This document shows, in pieces, positions 27,866 to 38,880 of a stretch of 64,000 bases of DNA (the stretch's first letter is position 1; each line of letters starts with the position of its first letter). The position numbers and the translations under genes are program-made. Below the pieces are notes generated by a model. The model was not told the DNA's origin. It ran no database searches and saw nothing but the letters and a program-made list of their open reading frames with translations. The stretch covers positions 4,213,129 to 4,277,128 of the forward strand of contig JAEMBT020000007.1 in assembly GCA_018873245.2 (NCBI GenBank), in the 5' to 3' direction. This DNA comes from Archegozetes longisetosus (lineage: Eukaryota; Arthropoda; Arachnida; Sarcoptiformes; Trhypochthoniidae).

Positions 27866-28307
27866 TTAAAGAAAAGCTAATTGGAATCGATTGTACAGTC
27901 GGTCGAAAAAAGTTATGCATAGATCCCGGATTAATCTCTGATGCGTTAGGATAAGATAAGAGGGACGAGACAGAAATTGAAACTATAAGTTTATAGCGTC
28001 AAATTATAGCATTACTCAGTAATTAAAAAACATAATATGAGTAATGTTATTCGTAGCTGAAGTCAGTTTATTTGATATTTATAAGTTGTAGAATGAAAGT
28101 TACTGATAAGATATATCAAACTGTTTCAATCAAAATAGTTGAACAGTCAACTGTGATTCAATTTAAATAATTTTAATGATGAGTCGGATCTCGAGCTATC
28201 ACTTGTAACAGGTGGCATTGACTCAACTACAAAGATGAGTCAAAGTCTATTTTATCAGAGTTTGAAACTAATTTTTAAGTATTCATTTATTGATTATATC
28301 ACTAAAC

Positions 28308-28520
28308 TTAATACAGATCTGAATGAGTTGTTGAGCCCTTAGGTTTATCAACTCTCCTGCATCTTTTTAGTGATGATAAATACATAACTTTTATCTGTCG
28401 ACGGTACACTGTCCGCAAGTCATTTTGGATTATACCCCCCAAAATGCCACTTTCCTTACTAGCATTTTCTGCATTCATAACGAGTATTATTAATAGAGAT
28501 AGTAATTTATATACATTCAT
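28308..28520 (-). CDS. Possible small secreted peptide, 70 aa
   Basis: The frame opens with a signal-peptide-like stretch (MNVYKLLSLLIILVMNAENA), followed by a polar, basic 50-residue tail with one Cys. A TATA-like tataataata lies just upstream on the minus strand. I recognise no family. The case rests on the hydrophobic start alone, so chance is a real alternative in such AT-rich DNA. Confidence 0.25.
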   Translation of the reverse strand: MNVYKLLSLLIILVMNAENASKESGILGGIIQNDLRTVYRRQIKVMYLSSLKRCRRVDKPKGSTTHSDLY

Positions 28521-29214
28521 TTTTCGATCGAAAGTCAGGTATTATTATAGTCTGTTTGTTTTTTAGTAGCCGAGGGTTAAAACAATAGTGCTTATGCGCT
28601 AATTTCAAATGTGCATATGGACCATATTTCTATTGCATACTAGGAATGCAAAAAATGTTAGTAAGAAAGTGTCTAATGTTTAGCTGCATTAGATTCAATG
28701 TCAGACAATAAAGGTGCACTGGTAAAGAAAATTTCTAACATTTTTTTCCAACAGATAAATCCCAGATAGACTACTGATTTTGTCATTCAATGAGAATAAA
28801 ATACAATTTTATTGTTCTACAGTTCGTTTTTTAAAGTTTCTTCAGATAAAGCGGTTAAGTTTGTAATGTTTTAGTAATTTTAATCAGAAGTCAAATTGTT
28901 TATTCATTGATTGATGTTTTAATGTTTCAAAATCAACTTTTATTAGTCAATTGCAATCTTAAAAGAGTGGTGTTTAGAAATGGCGAAATAAATTTATAAT
29001 TAATGATCCGTGCCAACGATGGAGAGCTAAGCCTATCTGTTTCCGTACCCCCTGCCCTGTAACCAACGCCAACACGAGTCAAAGTTTATAGCTATTAATA
29101 GAAGCTTAACTTCACGTAAATATGATGTATCAATACCTATATGAATATGTTTTTTTGAAGAGCTTTAGGTTTAAGACTAAAATATTAAAAGGTATACATC
29201 AAGACATACACATA

Positions 29215-29749
29215 CGTGGGTGATTCAAAAAGTTTTCTCCCTGATATATGTAAGCGATCGAACTATAAATATAAAATTATCTTAAATTTAAACCATAACG
29301 TTGCATAAAATTATTTGCTAAAGCACAGATCAATTGCAGCATTCATGCAGACATTTATAGTTGATTTGTTGATATGACCTTGACTGAGAATCCACTCACG
29401 TCAATCTATCATAAAGATCAAAAATTTTCACTGCTTTTAGATTTACGATTTAAAATAATATTTGTTATGAGATAAAACTTTTTAATCACAATATCTTTAT
29501 AGTATTAATCATTTTGAATCGTAAAACTAAGAGCAGAGAAAATTTTTGAACTTGGTAGTAGATAAATATGGGCGAATTCTCAATCAAGTTCAGATCAACA
29601 AATCAATTATAAACATCTGTGTGCATACTGCAATTGATCTGTGCTTTAGCCTATAAACTTATGCAACGTTATGGTTTAAATTTAGGATAATTTTATATTT
29701 ATAGTTCGATCGCTTATATATAGGGAGAAAACTTTTTGAATCACCCACG
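29215..29749. mobile_element. Mariner-type palindromic MITE
   Basis: A 535-bp element whose two halves (about 250 bp each) are inverted copies over their whole length, flanked by TA dinucleotides (29213-29214 and 29750-29751). The ends read cgtgggtgattcaaaaagtt and its reverse complement. A TA target site and a GGGTG-CAAAAAGTTT-like terminus are typical of mariner elements. It carries no transposase. Confidence 0.85.
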
Positions 29750-30150
29750 TAAATAAGTTTCAATTTCATTTAATTATTGAACTCTTAACAAATGGCAAAA
29801 TAGTATACAGATAAGTAGTTGATAAGTCTTACTGCGAAAAGTTTTGAGATGACAATTACAATAATAAAAAATAAATTTTTCAACTTACGGATAAATACAT
29901 TAGATTGAAAGCAACTAATTTAGGAGCAGATATAATAGAAAATCATCTTTTAATAATAATTTTGAATACAAGCAGTAACCAAATATAAAGAACTGAAACA
30001 GTATTTTAATTAAATGCACACTTAATAGTAATTCAGAATTTTCTATTTCCTTTTGATTCTCTCACGTTTATATATATCTCTATCAGAACTCATTTTTAAA
30101 AAGTTTTAGGACATATTTAAGTAAGAAGTATTTTATATATATATATATGT

Positions 30151-30310
30151 TACAGTCAAAGTGTATAATCAGTCATTCTATAGAATGACTAGTCATTTTG
30201 TAAAATGACCAAAATGTCCAATCAAAGTATTAAATAATTGTTTTCAAATAAGTTTTTACACTTTGACTAGTCATTATGTATAATGGCTAACGGAAGGCAG
30301 TCAATGTGTG
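30151..30310. repeat. Small cluster of inverted repeats around AGTCATT
   Basis: cagtcaaagtgtata at 30154 is matched in inverse orientation by tttacactttgact near 30255. Between and after them are short palindromes such as tcattctatagaatga and repeated agtcatt motifs. It is probably a tiny MITE or its remains. Confidence 0.4.
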
Positions 30311-31635
30311 AAATGGTTTAGTAAATAAGAATAAATTTTATAAATATGCTTATGCAATATTGGGTAACTAAAAATTTAAGTTTATTTAAGTTTGTGTGTC
30401 CCTTTTTTAACTATCAAAGCTCAGATTTAGTTACGTAAAGCCTTGAAATATCACAAATTCTATTTAATCCGTTTATCTTTTAAGCCGAACTCACATGCTT
30501 TCAAACTAATGTGTTGTTTTACAAGTTATTTCTCTATATTATTGAGTTTTTTTTAAACTGAATTTTTTTAACAAATATTTATTATTGTGATGAATTTAAA
30601 ATAAGTTTAATTGAATACTTTATATACTTTGACTTGCTGCCAGTAGTCATTTCATATAACCACTAGTCACAAGGATATCAAAGGATTAGTTCTAAACTTT
30701 TAGTAATTAGGATTCCCATTCAATTTAAATGTAGTGTTCAATGCTTTATATACTTTTAATCTTAAACCTAAGGCTCATAAAATTATTCATATTCATTCAC
30801 TTCATTGAAAGAATTTCGAATTTCGAATTTAGATTTAGTTAATTATAAATTTTTTAATTCTAAATTTTATAAGAAAATTGAATACAAAAAAGTGTGTTAA
30901 TAAGTCATGTATTTGTTAACAATTATTATTTTTATTATACATTTGCGACCGATGTTTATAAGTATTACAAAAAGACTGTTGTTTTGTTCCGATATTCTTG
31001 ATCATAAGTTCAGAAACTATCTTAAGTATTCCAGAAATGTGTAAGTACTCTCTGTTGGCCATTAAGATCCAAATGATATCAAGTTTTTTCTTCCAATACA
31101 AATGTTCTATTCAATTTAAGGAATCTATTATAGTTACTTATCAATTATACAGTGTGATTATAAATTCGTATCCAATACTTGAGGACTTATAACTCCAAAA
31201 CTAAACTATAAATTTTTATGAACATATTATCATTTCAAACAGTAATCTTCAAACTCTTGTCCTAAGTTTTCATCATATTGTCTTAACTACTCTGGGTTAA
31301 TACAGCTTAATACCAAAAGTCAGAATTTTTCTGTGGGAGTTGCATTATAACAACTTTCTGAAATTATAATAAGTAATAACTGCCAAAATAGAATGTGTAA
31401 ACTTGATTACGTCATAATTAGCTAAAATCGAACGTTTAATTATAAAATTAATAGTCTGAAAGTGTTATTAGTAAAATTTAAAATTTCAATTTAAAATGAG
31501 TGCGAGAGAACTTCTATTGAAGAGTATATTTAGTTGAGTGTCATCACAAATTTAAAAGACAGAGATTTAAAGTAAGAGTTTCGTAAAAGAAATCCAAGTA
31601 AGAAAAATGGTCGAAAACTTATGAATGGACAAGTA

Positions 31636-32073
31636 ATCATGTAGTATACGATCCCATGAGTGTAGTATGCGATCACTACGATCCGAACTTCAGAAATGCA
31701 TGTATAAGAGTCATTCACTATCAATGTACTTTACAAATCAATATACTATAAATTTCCAGTGACAATTTTTGCGAAAATGAGTAAAATAATTTTAGAATCC
31801 TGTAGACCAGTCTTAGTTTCTATAAAAGACATGCCAGCAGAGTTTTTACATCAACTTATTTCTAGTAGTCCTAAAGGTCTTGATGAAGGCAATTGATTTT
31901 TACTCAATAATTAAAGACGATGAAACCTATATATTATTTTATATTATTTACAATTTTATACGTAAGGGATATTGTGTATAAACTTTAATGTAAATTTCTC
32001 GTATATTGATACTGGAATCGCACGCTACACTTATAATCGCCTACTATGACCACAGGGATCGCATACTACATAA
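31636..32073. mobile_element. Inverted-repeat element nested inside the Tc1-like transposon
   Basis: Arms of about 45 bp carry the repeated motif gtagtatgcgatc: left arm 31636-31685, right arm 32026-32073 inverted. The element sits just upstream of the recognisable transposase and may have displaced its start. No transposase of its own. Confidence 0.5.
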
Positions 32074-33145
32074 TTATCATGAAGTTTCGAACGAATGCAA
32101 CATTATTATCATTAAAACATACGGATAGACCTTTATCTACACGTACTTTTGATAATAGAAAAATTGAAAATGCAGTTTTATTAAATCTTTTGAATTCTGT
32201 CCGAAATTTATCAAAGGAGTGTGATGGCTCCGATAATGGTTTGACAAATACTGAAAAAAGATTTTAATTTTTGCCCTTATAAACCTCATATTGTTCATAA
32301 ATTGAAGGGTATAAATTAAGTTTTAAAATTTTTTCGTAAAAAGAAACTAATTTTTAAATATTTTAAGAATTTTAGAAACTGATTGAGAGCTCCAAATTTT
32401 CTCATTGGCTTATTAATAAATCTGAAGACCCCAATTTTTAGATCAATTATTCACATCCGATGAGGCGTTTTCATATTGTTCATATTGACGACTGTGTTTA
32501 TAGGCGCAAAACCTGTTATTGGAGAGGGGAGTTGCAAACACAAAAATTGTATATGAAAAGGAAATGCATCCCAGAAAGATGTTAGTATGGAGAACATTAA
32601 GTGCAAAAGAAATTGTTGAACTATTTTCTATGAAAAGTCTGTTAACACATATAATTATGAGCCTTTATTGTCGAAAATGTTTTCCCATATATTGACGAAC
32701 AAAATGAATATTTAAATTTTTGGTTCCAATAGGACAGCGCTACTCCTCATCGCGCAAAATCAAATATTGCATTACTAAAACAAAGTTTTGATAAAAAGGT
32801 CATTTCAAAGTCTCATGATAATAGTCTGATTAATTGTCCTGCAGGATCTCCTGATTTAAGCCCTTTAGATTTTCCTTGTGTGATTATTTAAGATATGTGG
32901 TTATCAAACATCATGTAAAACTATTGGCGATTTAAAGTCTCGAATTAATGAAGAAATTAATCTGATTCGTTTTGATATGCTGTTATTACAATATGTTATG
33001 AATAATATGGTAATTCGTTATAATAAATGTCATGATATTGAGACGCAACCACAATTATTAAATCAAATTAAAATTTTAAAAAAACAAAATAAATGTCTAA
33101 AACAAAAATCAGAAGCATTTCCTACGAAAAACTTTTCTAGATAAA
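32070..33145 (+). pseudogene. Tc1/mariner-like DDE transposase pseudogene
   Basis: Recognisable pieces in order: TDRPLSTRTFDNRKIENAVL and RNLSKE (DNA-binding/linker part, about 32120-32220), RKMLVWRTLSAKEIVELF (about 32570), DSATPHRAKSNIALLKQSFD (about 32735-32795), CPAGSPDLSPLDF (about 32840) and TIGDLKSRINEEINLIRFDM (about 32920). The stretch WFQ-stop-DSATPH shows an in-frame TAG in place of a Gln codon. At least two frame changes follow LSPLDF, and the catalytic region is split between frames. It is therefore a dead copy. Confidence 0.85.
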
Positions 33146-33211
33146 TACTCCTATTTGTAAACGTTAACACTTCAATCTTAAAATTGACCCCTATTCCCCT
33201 ATTCTCTAAAT

Positions 33212-33539
33212 GGTGTCCTGAGCACAAATTCAATGAGTCCACGTCTAGTCCGGCTGGGATCTCATTGGATTTGCGTTTGTGCTACCAGCTTTCTACTGGA
33301 CTAAGGTTGGTCCCACGTCCAATATTTGTATAAAAGGCCTCAAAATTTGAATAAAATCGCTCAGTCTTTCTTTTGTACATAAAAAGTGCTGTCTTTTCAT
33401 TTTGACTTTTTTTTACTAATTTTTGGTTACTTTCTAGACTTAGTTGTGGTAGTGCTTCTTGTCGAGCGCTCTCAACAAGTCTCCCCCTTTTAAACAAAGC
33501 TTCAAAGCTACCTTTTAAACAAACACATTAACCCTCCAC
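33212..33539 (+). promoter_or_regulatory. LTR-like or promoter segment with TATA box and Inr
   Basis: A GC-richer block between the dead transposase and the right terminal repeat. It contains TATAAAAG at 33329, followed 34 bp later by an arthropod-type initiator (TCAGT, 33361-33365). The block can be framed as TGT...ACA (33212-33539), which would suit a solo LTR, but no target duplication or primer-binding site was identified. A minus-strand 71-codon frame (33282-33497) has no recognised homology. Confidence 0.4.
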
Positions 33540-33738
33540 AGGCTAACGCTGAGACAGGTTCGCTTCGCTGACCAACTCACATTCACAGCTCCTGCTCCAG
33601 ATCAAAGCATTGCAGCCGCAAGAGCTCCGGATCTGTGGGCCTATGAACTGAGACTCGACCTTAAGCGTCATTCAGCGACCATATTTTTTGGCGACGACAC
33701 AATATTAATGATCCTCAAGTTGGAGTTTAAATTACTGT
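33540..33738 (+). other. GC-rich exon-like coding fragment of unknown origin
   Basis: After a pyrimidine-rich acceptor-like ccctccacag, an open frame of about 66 codons runs to a TAG. It contains RQVRFADQLTFTAPAPDQSI and LWAYELRLDLKRHSATIFFG. Composition and codon use differ sharply from the flanks, and it lies inside the Tc1-like element. It could be the start of a retrotransposon internal region or a captured host exon. I do not recognise the protein. Confidence 0.35.
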
Positions 33739-34035
33739 AGACAGTAATTTTTTATTTGTAAATTATACTAAATTATTTTTCATCATAAGCGATATATAAG
33801 CTCAATTGTTTTTTAAATTAATAAATTAAAGTATTGTAATGCAATTCCAATAGAAAAGTTATAACTTTTGGCATTAAGGTGTTGTTACTCAAAGAATATT
33901 TGAGATATTATGATAAAAATTTAGTGCATAAAATTTTGAAAATTCCTGTTTAAAATGATACTATGTTCATAAAAATCCATAATCTAGTTTTGAAGTTATA
34001 ACTCGAACATTGGATACAAGTTCACAAACATACTG

Positions 34036-34467
34036 AATGTTCCCATAGTCTACCAACAATTTAGTTTTAAAATATCTATAAATGTTAAATTTACATTTAA
34101 GTAAATCAAGGGATCGTCTTCTAATTACCATTTAATATTTTTATTAATCAATAGTGTATAAACTTTAGCTTTAATGTATTTTAATAAAATTGTAATCTTG
34201 AATTATGTTTTGATATATAGTTGTTTTTAGTCCGCACCCATCATTAATAACCAGATATGTTACAAGTGTCGATTGTTATTTTCTAGACAAGGTTTAACTC
34301 TTTTAATGATGTGTTCTTAAATTTTTCTAAGTTTGTTTTAAAAGAATTCAGTTCTAACTGTCACAAGGTTCAGTTAATAAATAAGCCTTCAAATTAAAAA
34401 TACTTTCTTTCGTTTTGAACACTATTTTAGTGTTTACATGTGCTCTCAATGGAAAACTGATGATTAA
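34036..34467. other. AT-rich spacer, nothing recognised
   Basis: Non-coding AT-rich sequence between the Tc1-like and hAT elements. No exon, RNA gene or repeat was recognised. Confidence 0.5.
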
Positions 34468-34475
34468 GTGATAAG

Positions 34476-35071
34476 TAGGGATGTGCAGCGACGGCTATAA
34501 TACAAGGAAATTTCGGCGGTTATTAGGGAATAAAAATTAAGTCAATTCAGGAATAATTCGGGAATAAAATTTAATGTAAAATTGGGCATTCAGTAGGCAA
34601 TGCAAGCTTGAATGTCACGTTTACACTTCACTTGTTGTCACTTCATTTGAACTTTCAGAAAAAATACAGCTTTTGTTTAAATTCATTGGTAAATATGAGT
34701 CTAAGATAACGAGTCTCTTGGGTATAATAACTAATCTGATGAACTGCACATTATACTTTAAATAAGTACTCAAATTTACAGGTTCTGCTTATACGAGAAA
34801 TTACAAAATTTTAAAATTTCGATAAATTTAAAAGTGCGGACTATAGTCGAAAATTTGGTTAATTTTACAAAATTAAGGGTAATATTTGGTAATTTCGGGA
34901 AGAAAGTAGTATTTTCGGAAATTCGGCATGAAATAGTCAGATTCGGGGAGAACGGGAAAAATAGTTTGCGTTAATTATGCTTGGTTAATATTAAATTGTG
35001 TCTATGGTAACGTTTAAGGGCATTCGGACTAATCCAAAATTTTCGGTAAAAACCGCCTCTGCACATCCCTA
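34476..35071. mobile_element. hAT-type MITE with 8-bp target duplication
   Basis: A 596-bp element bounded by tagggatgtgcagcgacgg and, inverted, tagggatgtgcagaggcgg. It is flanked by a perfect 8-bp direct repeat gtgataag (34468-34475 and 35072-35079). TAGGGATGTGC ends and an 8-bp duplication are hallmarks of the hAT superfamily. The perfect duplication points to a fairly recent insertion. The interior is AT-rich without a transposase frame. Confidence 0.95.
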
Positions 35072-35079
35072 GTGATAAG

Positions 35080-38000
35080 ATTCGCTTCTATATGTTTACA
35101 ACTTTATTCATTAGTAATTTCTGATTAATGCGTAATACTAAAGAAAAATTGTTCCTTAGATTTAAGGAAACTTTTACAGAAAACGGACTGTATTAAACTT
35201 TATTTATAGCCAAATTTGCTCGCATTCGTTGTCGCAATATACAATTATATAATATCAAGCAGAGCATAATATTTTCGAGAAATGAACCTCTCGAGCCTCG
35301 AAATAATTTTGGCCTCGAGATCCAAATATTTTCGAATTCCGAATAATACTAAGGTGAAAATTTTGATTGCTTATTGTTTGACTTGTCTTTTACTCTGAAA
35401 CTCAATAAAACACATTGGACATAAGAATATCAATTTAACACCAGATTTACATAACTAGCCTGTTTCTATTAAAGATTGATCATTCTCTAAAATTAATTTT
35501 TAGGCATTGATGAACTTTCAAACTTTCGAACACTTATGGAATATTAATTTCATAATCGAGTTATTCAATCTTTTTTGCTGACGAACATTAAAGGATTAAA
35601 GTTGTTGAGAATTAATAGTTAATTATAGGAGTCAAATCAATAAAAATGCATGGAGTGTTTGCAAGGTTTTAGGAATTTTTTCGTAGCAGCACATAAACAA
35701 ATTCCAAACACTAGTCGTACTTTTCGAGATTCGAACGAGTCTCCAGGAACCTCTCGATCGAGATTCAAGAAGTGATTTTCAATTGAAACTCAAGACCTAT
35801 TACCATTCTCTAATACCAAGAAACTTACACATAATTATAGCTCTTGTTCAAAGAGATCGTTAAGCTTTATACAACAAATGTCTTCTCTCAAGTTGCATCT
35901 TTATCGAAATGGCAAAGATCAGTGCAATCAACAGCTATTGGGAAAGCTGGTAAAATATTAGTTTTTTGGGAAACATTTCGAAAAATTCTTGCTTAAAGCA
36001 GATAAAGTTAAATCACCAATGAATAACAATAAGATAGGTGAGCGCATACTTGATTAAAAGTTTGATAATAAGTTTGAAGCTTTTATTTAACAAGTCGAGA
36101 GATTTATTTTGTTCAATAGTCTGATGCTAAAATTTTATTGAACATACCATATATAAGCGGAGAGCCATAGTGTCAACTCTAACAATTCACGGATGCTATT
36201 ATTTTTTATTTATACATATATAAGATATTGTAACCATACTTAAATTCCAAATACAGATTTCAAACTCTAGATCTCAAACTGTAAAAAGTTACTGAGGTTA
36301 TATTATTTATCCATATTATCAACCTAATGCTTGAGAAAAGCATTTGTACTATTTATTACATTGTATAGTAGTGGCTGTATAAGTAATACTTATCAAAAGA
36401 GTATTCAACACCTTTTTCAACAGTAAATACGTGCAAAACTAATCTTCCTCTAAAAGGGTCATTACTTGAATTCAAATTAATTTACGTTGTTATGATTCAT
36501 TTAGAGTGCACATGTTTGATAACCTTTTCTTGTTTTCTATAAGTAAGATAACCAAATTTGCTGTTCTCGAAATATTAACTCTGTGGTAATTTTCAGAATA
36601 AGCAGACTCGAAAAAGAGACACCCGTAGTTTCTCGAAATAAATCAATCAGGAGCTATTAATCGCAATATTCAAAGAAATTTTGATTAAAAAACAATTGTA
36701 AAAATGAAATTCAATAACATAAGAATCTATTTTGACTACTGCGTATTCAAATGTTTCAGTATTAGACGAAAGCTTCAATTGTATATATCTTACAATGTTC
36801 ATAGCATTCACTTTGCTTTCATTCTATAAGCAAATGTAACTAATGGATAGTTAATTGCGTATAACTGACAACATGTGCTAATACATACAAGTTTGATCAT
36901 TTATTATAAATAATTACCTAAAAACACTAATTAATATCATTGCCTAAAATACTTAATTTTTAAAATTGATACTGTGTTTAAACATATTTTTGAATTCGAA
37001 ATAGTAATTACTATTTTGTATAACAGCATATTGTTACAAACTTTAGACCAAACAAAAGAGCAAAAATTAATCTTCTTATCAATACTGAGATATCTATTTT
37101 TGTTGAAATTCATAATCAATAGATATAATTGCAGTCGAAATTTTTTGATAGACCAATTGATATGCTTGTGCGTGAAAGTTGCATAATTTTTATAGCTCAT
37201 GAAATAAGGTTGTTTTGTATAAGAAAATAGGCAGTTCGTATGATAATTAGATACATATTAGAGAAATCCAAGTCATTAGAGCATTTTACAAAAGATTGTT
37301 TTAAATTGGTGTCTTCTAACCAGAAAAATTGCCCATTCCCTATCAATCTTTCTGAAAATTTCAAAGATATTGACTAGAAACAGACAAATAAGTTAAAGAT
37401 AAAAATTAAATCTTGTTGGAATCAGTAATTATAATTGAGAATTTTCATCAACCTATGATACAATGAAGCCTGTCAAGCCTTCATTATGTACTCAAGTGAT
37501 TTAAAGAAAACAAAATTTCCTTAGAAAAACATGGCTTATTGTTTAAATGTTATTGATCTTTAAAATTCACATAACTGTTTAGGTTAAGCAGGTTTCACTG
37601 TATTTGTTTTATTACTAATGATAGGAGAAAATAGCATTTTTTTAAATAAAAAGACGACATTAAGTAGCTTTAGCTATTTAGAAAATAAGCATATAAAAGA
37701 GATCTACTTAATTCACTATTGCTTTTTTCTTGAGATTTTTTTAATTACCCAACTTTACAATAGAACAACTTGATCATATTTTCATTTTTTCAATAAGTTG
37801 AGTTCTCAATATAACACTTCATTGGTTGCGTTGATTACTTTATAAGTAGCTAGTTTTATATATATTTTTAATTTTAAAAGCTAAATAATGATCTTCTCTG
37901 CCTTTGTCTTAATATTTAAAACTACTTAATATCAGCTTTATATTGGAAAATACTGTTTTCACCTGTCTCTATTACATCTTTGAATTTACTTTACACCGAT

Positions 38001-38094
38001 AAACAAAAAAGTAATTAACATTTCACAGAATATAAACCTGAATAAACACACTGTAATTTTAAAATTGCGTACATTGTTTTAGTATTGAATCGAG
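35080..38094. other. Gene-free AT-rich stretch
   Basis: About 3 kb without a recognisable exon. Scattered tcgag-rich blocks (about 35285-35340 and 35715-35770) may be remains of repeats. The overlapping frames at 36937-37200 on both strands are AT-driven and resemble no protein. Confidence 0.5.
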
Positions 38095-38101
38095 TATAAA
38101 A
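38095..38101 (+). promoter_or_regulatory. TATA box of the Cys-rich peptide gene
   Basis: TATAAAA 87 bp upstream of the start codon at 38188; the expected transcription start is near 38125. Confidence 0.5.
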
Positions 38102-38187
38102 TGAGCAAAATTGGCTAAAACTTATAGAAATTACCCCGAATTGGCTTCTTAAGTAGTAAAGAAAAGATTTTAAACTTCTAACTAAGT

Positions 38188-38484
38188 ATGCGCTCATCTA
38201 TTCTATTAATTTTCATCGGTTTTATAGCTCTCTCGGTTATGAGTAAGAAATTTTAAAAAGCAACATACTTGAATCTTATAAATTGCCTTTCCACTTTTTT
38301 CTTAAATAGCTGTTGACTGTGCTGGACTACCGAAATGTTTGCCAATTCGATCACCATGCGATTTGAAAGGAAAAACATTTGTTGTGATAGCCCTACTAAG
38401 CTAAAATGCCTCAGTGATGTTTCTGGGAAAATAACTAATGGTAAAATGGGTATGTGCATGTTTGAGACCCCTAAAGTAGGGTAG
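38188..38484 (+). pseudogene. Small secreted Cys-rich (knottin-like) peptide gene, frameshifted
   Basis: Exon 1 (38188-38242) encodes a signal peptide (MRSSILLIFIGFIALSVM) and ends A|gtaaga. A 67-bp intron ends cttaaatag, and exon 2 starts at 38310. Exon 2 opens with three Cys separated by 5 and 6 residues, then leaves frame near an AAAAA run at 38370-38375 and stops at 38402-38404. A neighbouring frame after the run carries a Cys-Cys pair and two further Cys and ends at 38482-38484, so the frames look like two parts of one cystine-rich peptide. A TATA box (38095) and AATAAA (38521) frame the gene. Either a real one-base break or a homopolymer sequencing error is possible. Family (defence peptide, toxin-like or other) is not settled. 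Confidence 0.6.
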
Positions 38485-38526
38485 ATAAAACAATAATAGA
38501 AGTCTGGATGTCTAAATTTCAATAAA

Positions 38527-38740
38527 GTTTCGATTTAACAAAATATGATATTCTTTTTCGTTCTATTATTCAATAAATGTTATCAAACTATATTAGTACT
38601 TCCAATAAAAATAAATTTTCTTATACTGGATCAAATGTGACTGGGGTTGTTTATTATAAACATTTGTTTTGAAGTAATGTTTTAATATGTTTGTTAATAA
38701 TTTAAATAATTTCTTTGAAATGTTTTAAAACAATCTTATA
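38527..38740. other. AT-rich spacer
   Basis: Nothing recognised between the Cys-rich peptide gene and the next inverted-repeat element. Confidence 0.4.
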
Positions 38741-38880
38741 CAGTCAATCCCGTTTACAGTGAACCTGCTTCTAGTGAACACTATGCTAAACATAAATCTC
38801 TTAAATGGCATGTAGAAACGTAGGCTATAACGAGCGCTTTTAGGTACACCAGACCCGTTCTCTGTGAACGGGAATGACTA
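38741..38880. mobile_element. Short MITE with 28-bp inverted ends
   Basis: agtcaatcccgtttacagtg at 38742 matches, inverted, agtcattcccgttcacagag ending at 38879. The element is about 140 bp. A CAGT start after TA suggests the Tc1/mariner/pogo group. No coding capacity. Confidence 0.65.

Larger units (their letters stand above)
31150..34035 (+). mobile_element. Tc1-like transposon, about 2.9 kb, decayed, with nested insertions
   Basis: Long imperfect terminal inverted repeats (at least 110 bp) bound the element. The left end starts cagtgtgattataaattcgt (31150), and the right end gives cagtatgtttgtgaacttgt in reverse complement (34035). Both continue gtatccaat, then a block of ctccaaaact / cttcaaaact, then tttttatgaacat. 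CAGT after TA is the canonical Tc1 terminus. Inside are a broken transposase (about 32070-33140), a smaller inverted-repeat element (31636-32073) and a GC-richer segment (33212-33738) that is not Tc1 sequence. Confidence 0.8.

Noticed and set aside
38253-38522. 89-codon minus-strand frame
   Set aside because: Antisense shadow of the Cys-rich peptide exon on the plus strand, which has promoter, signal peptide and splice sites.
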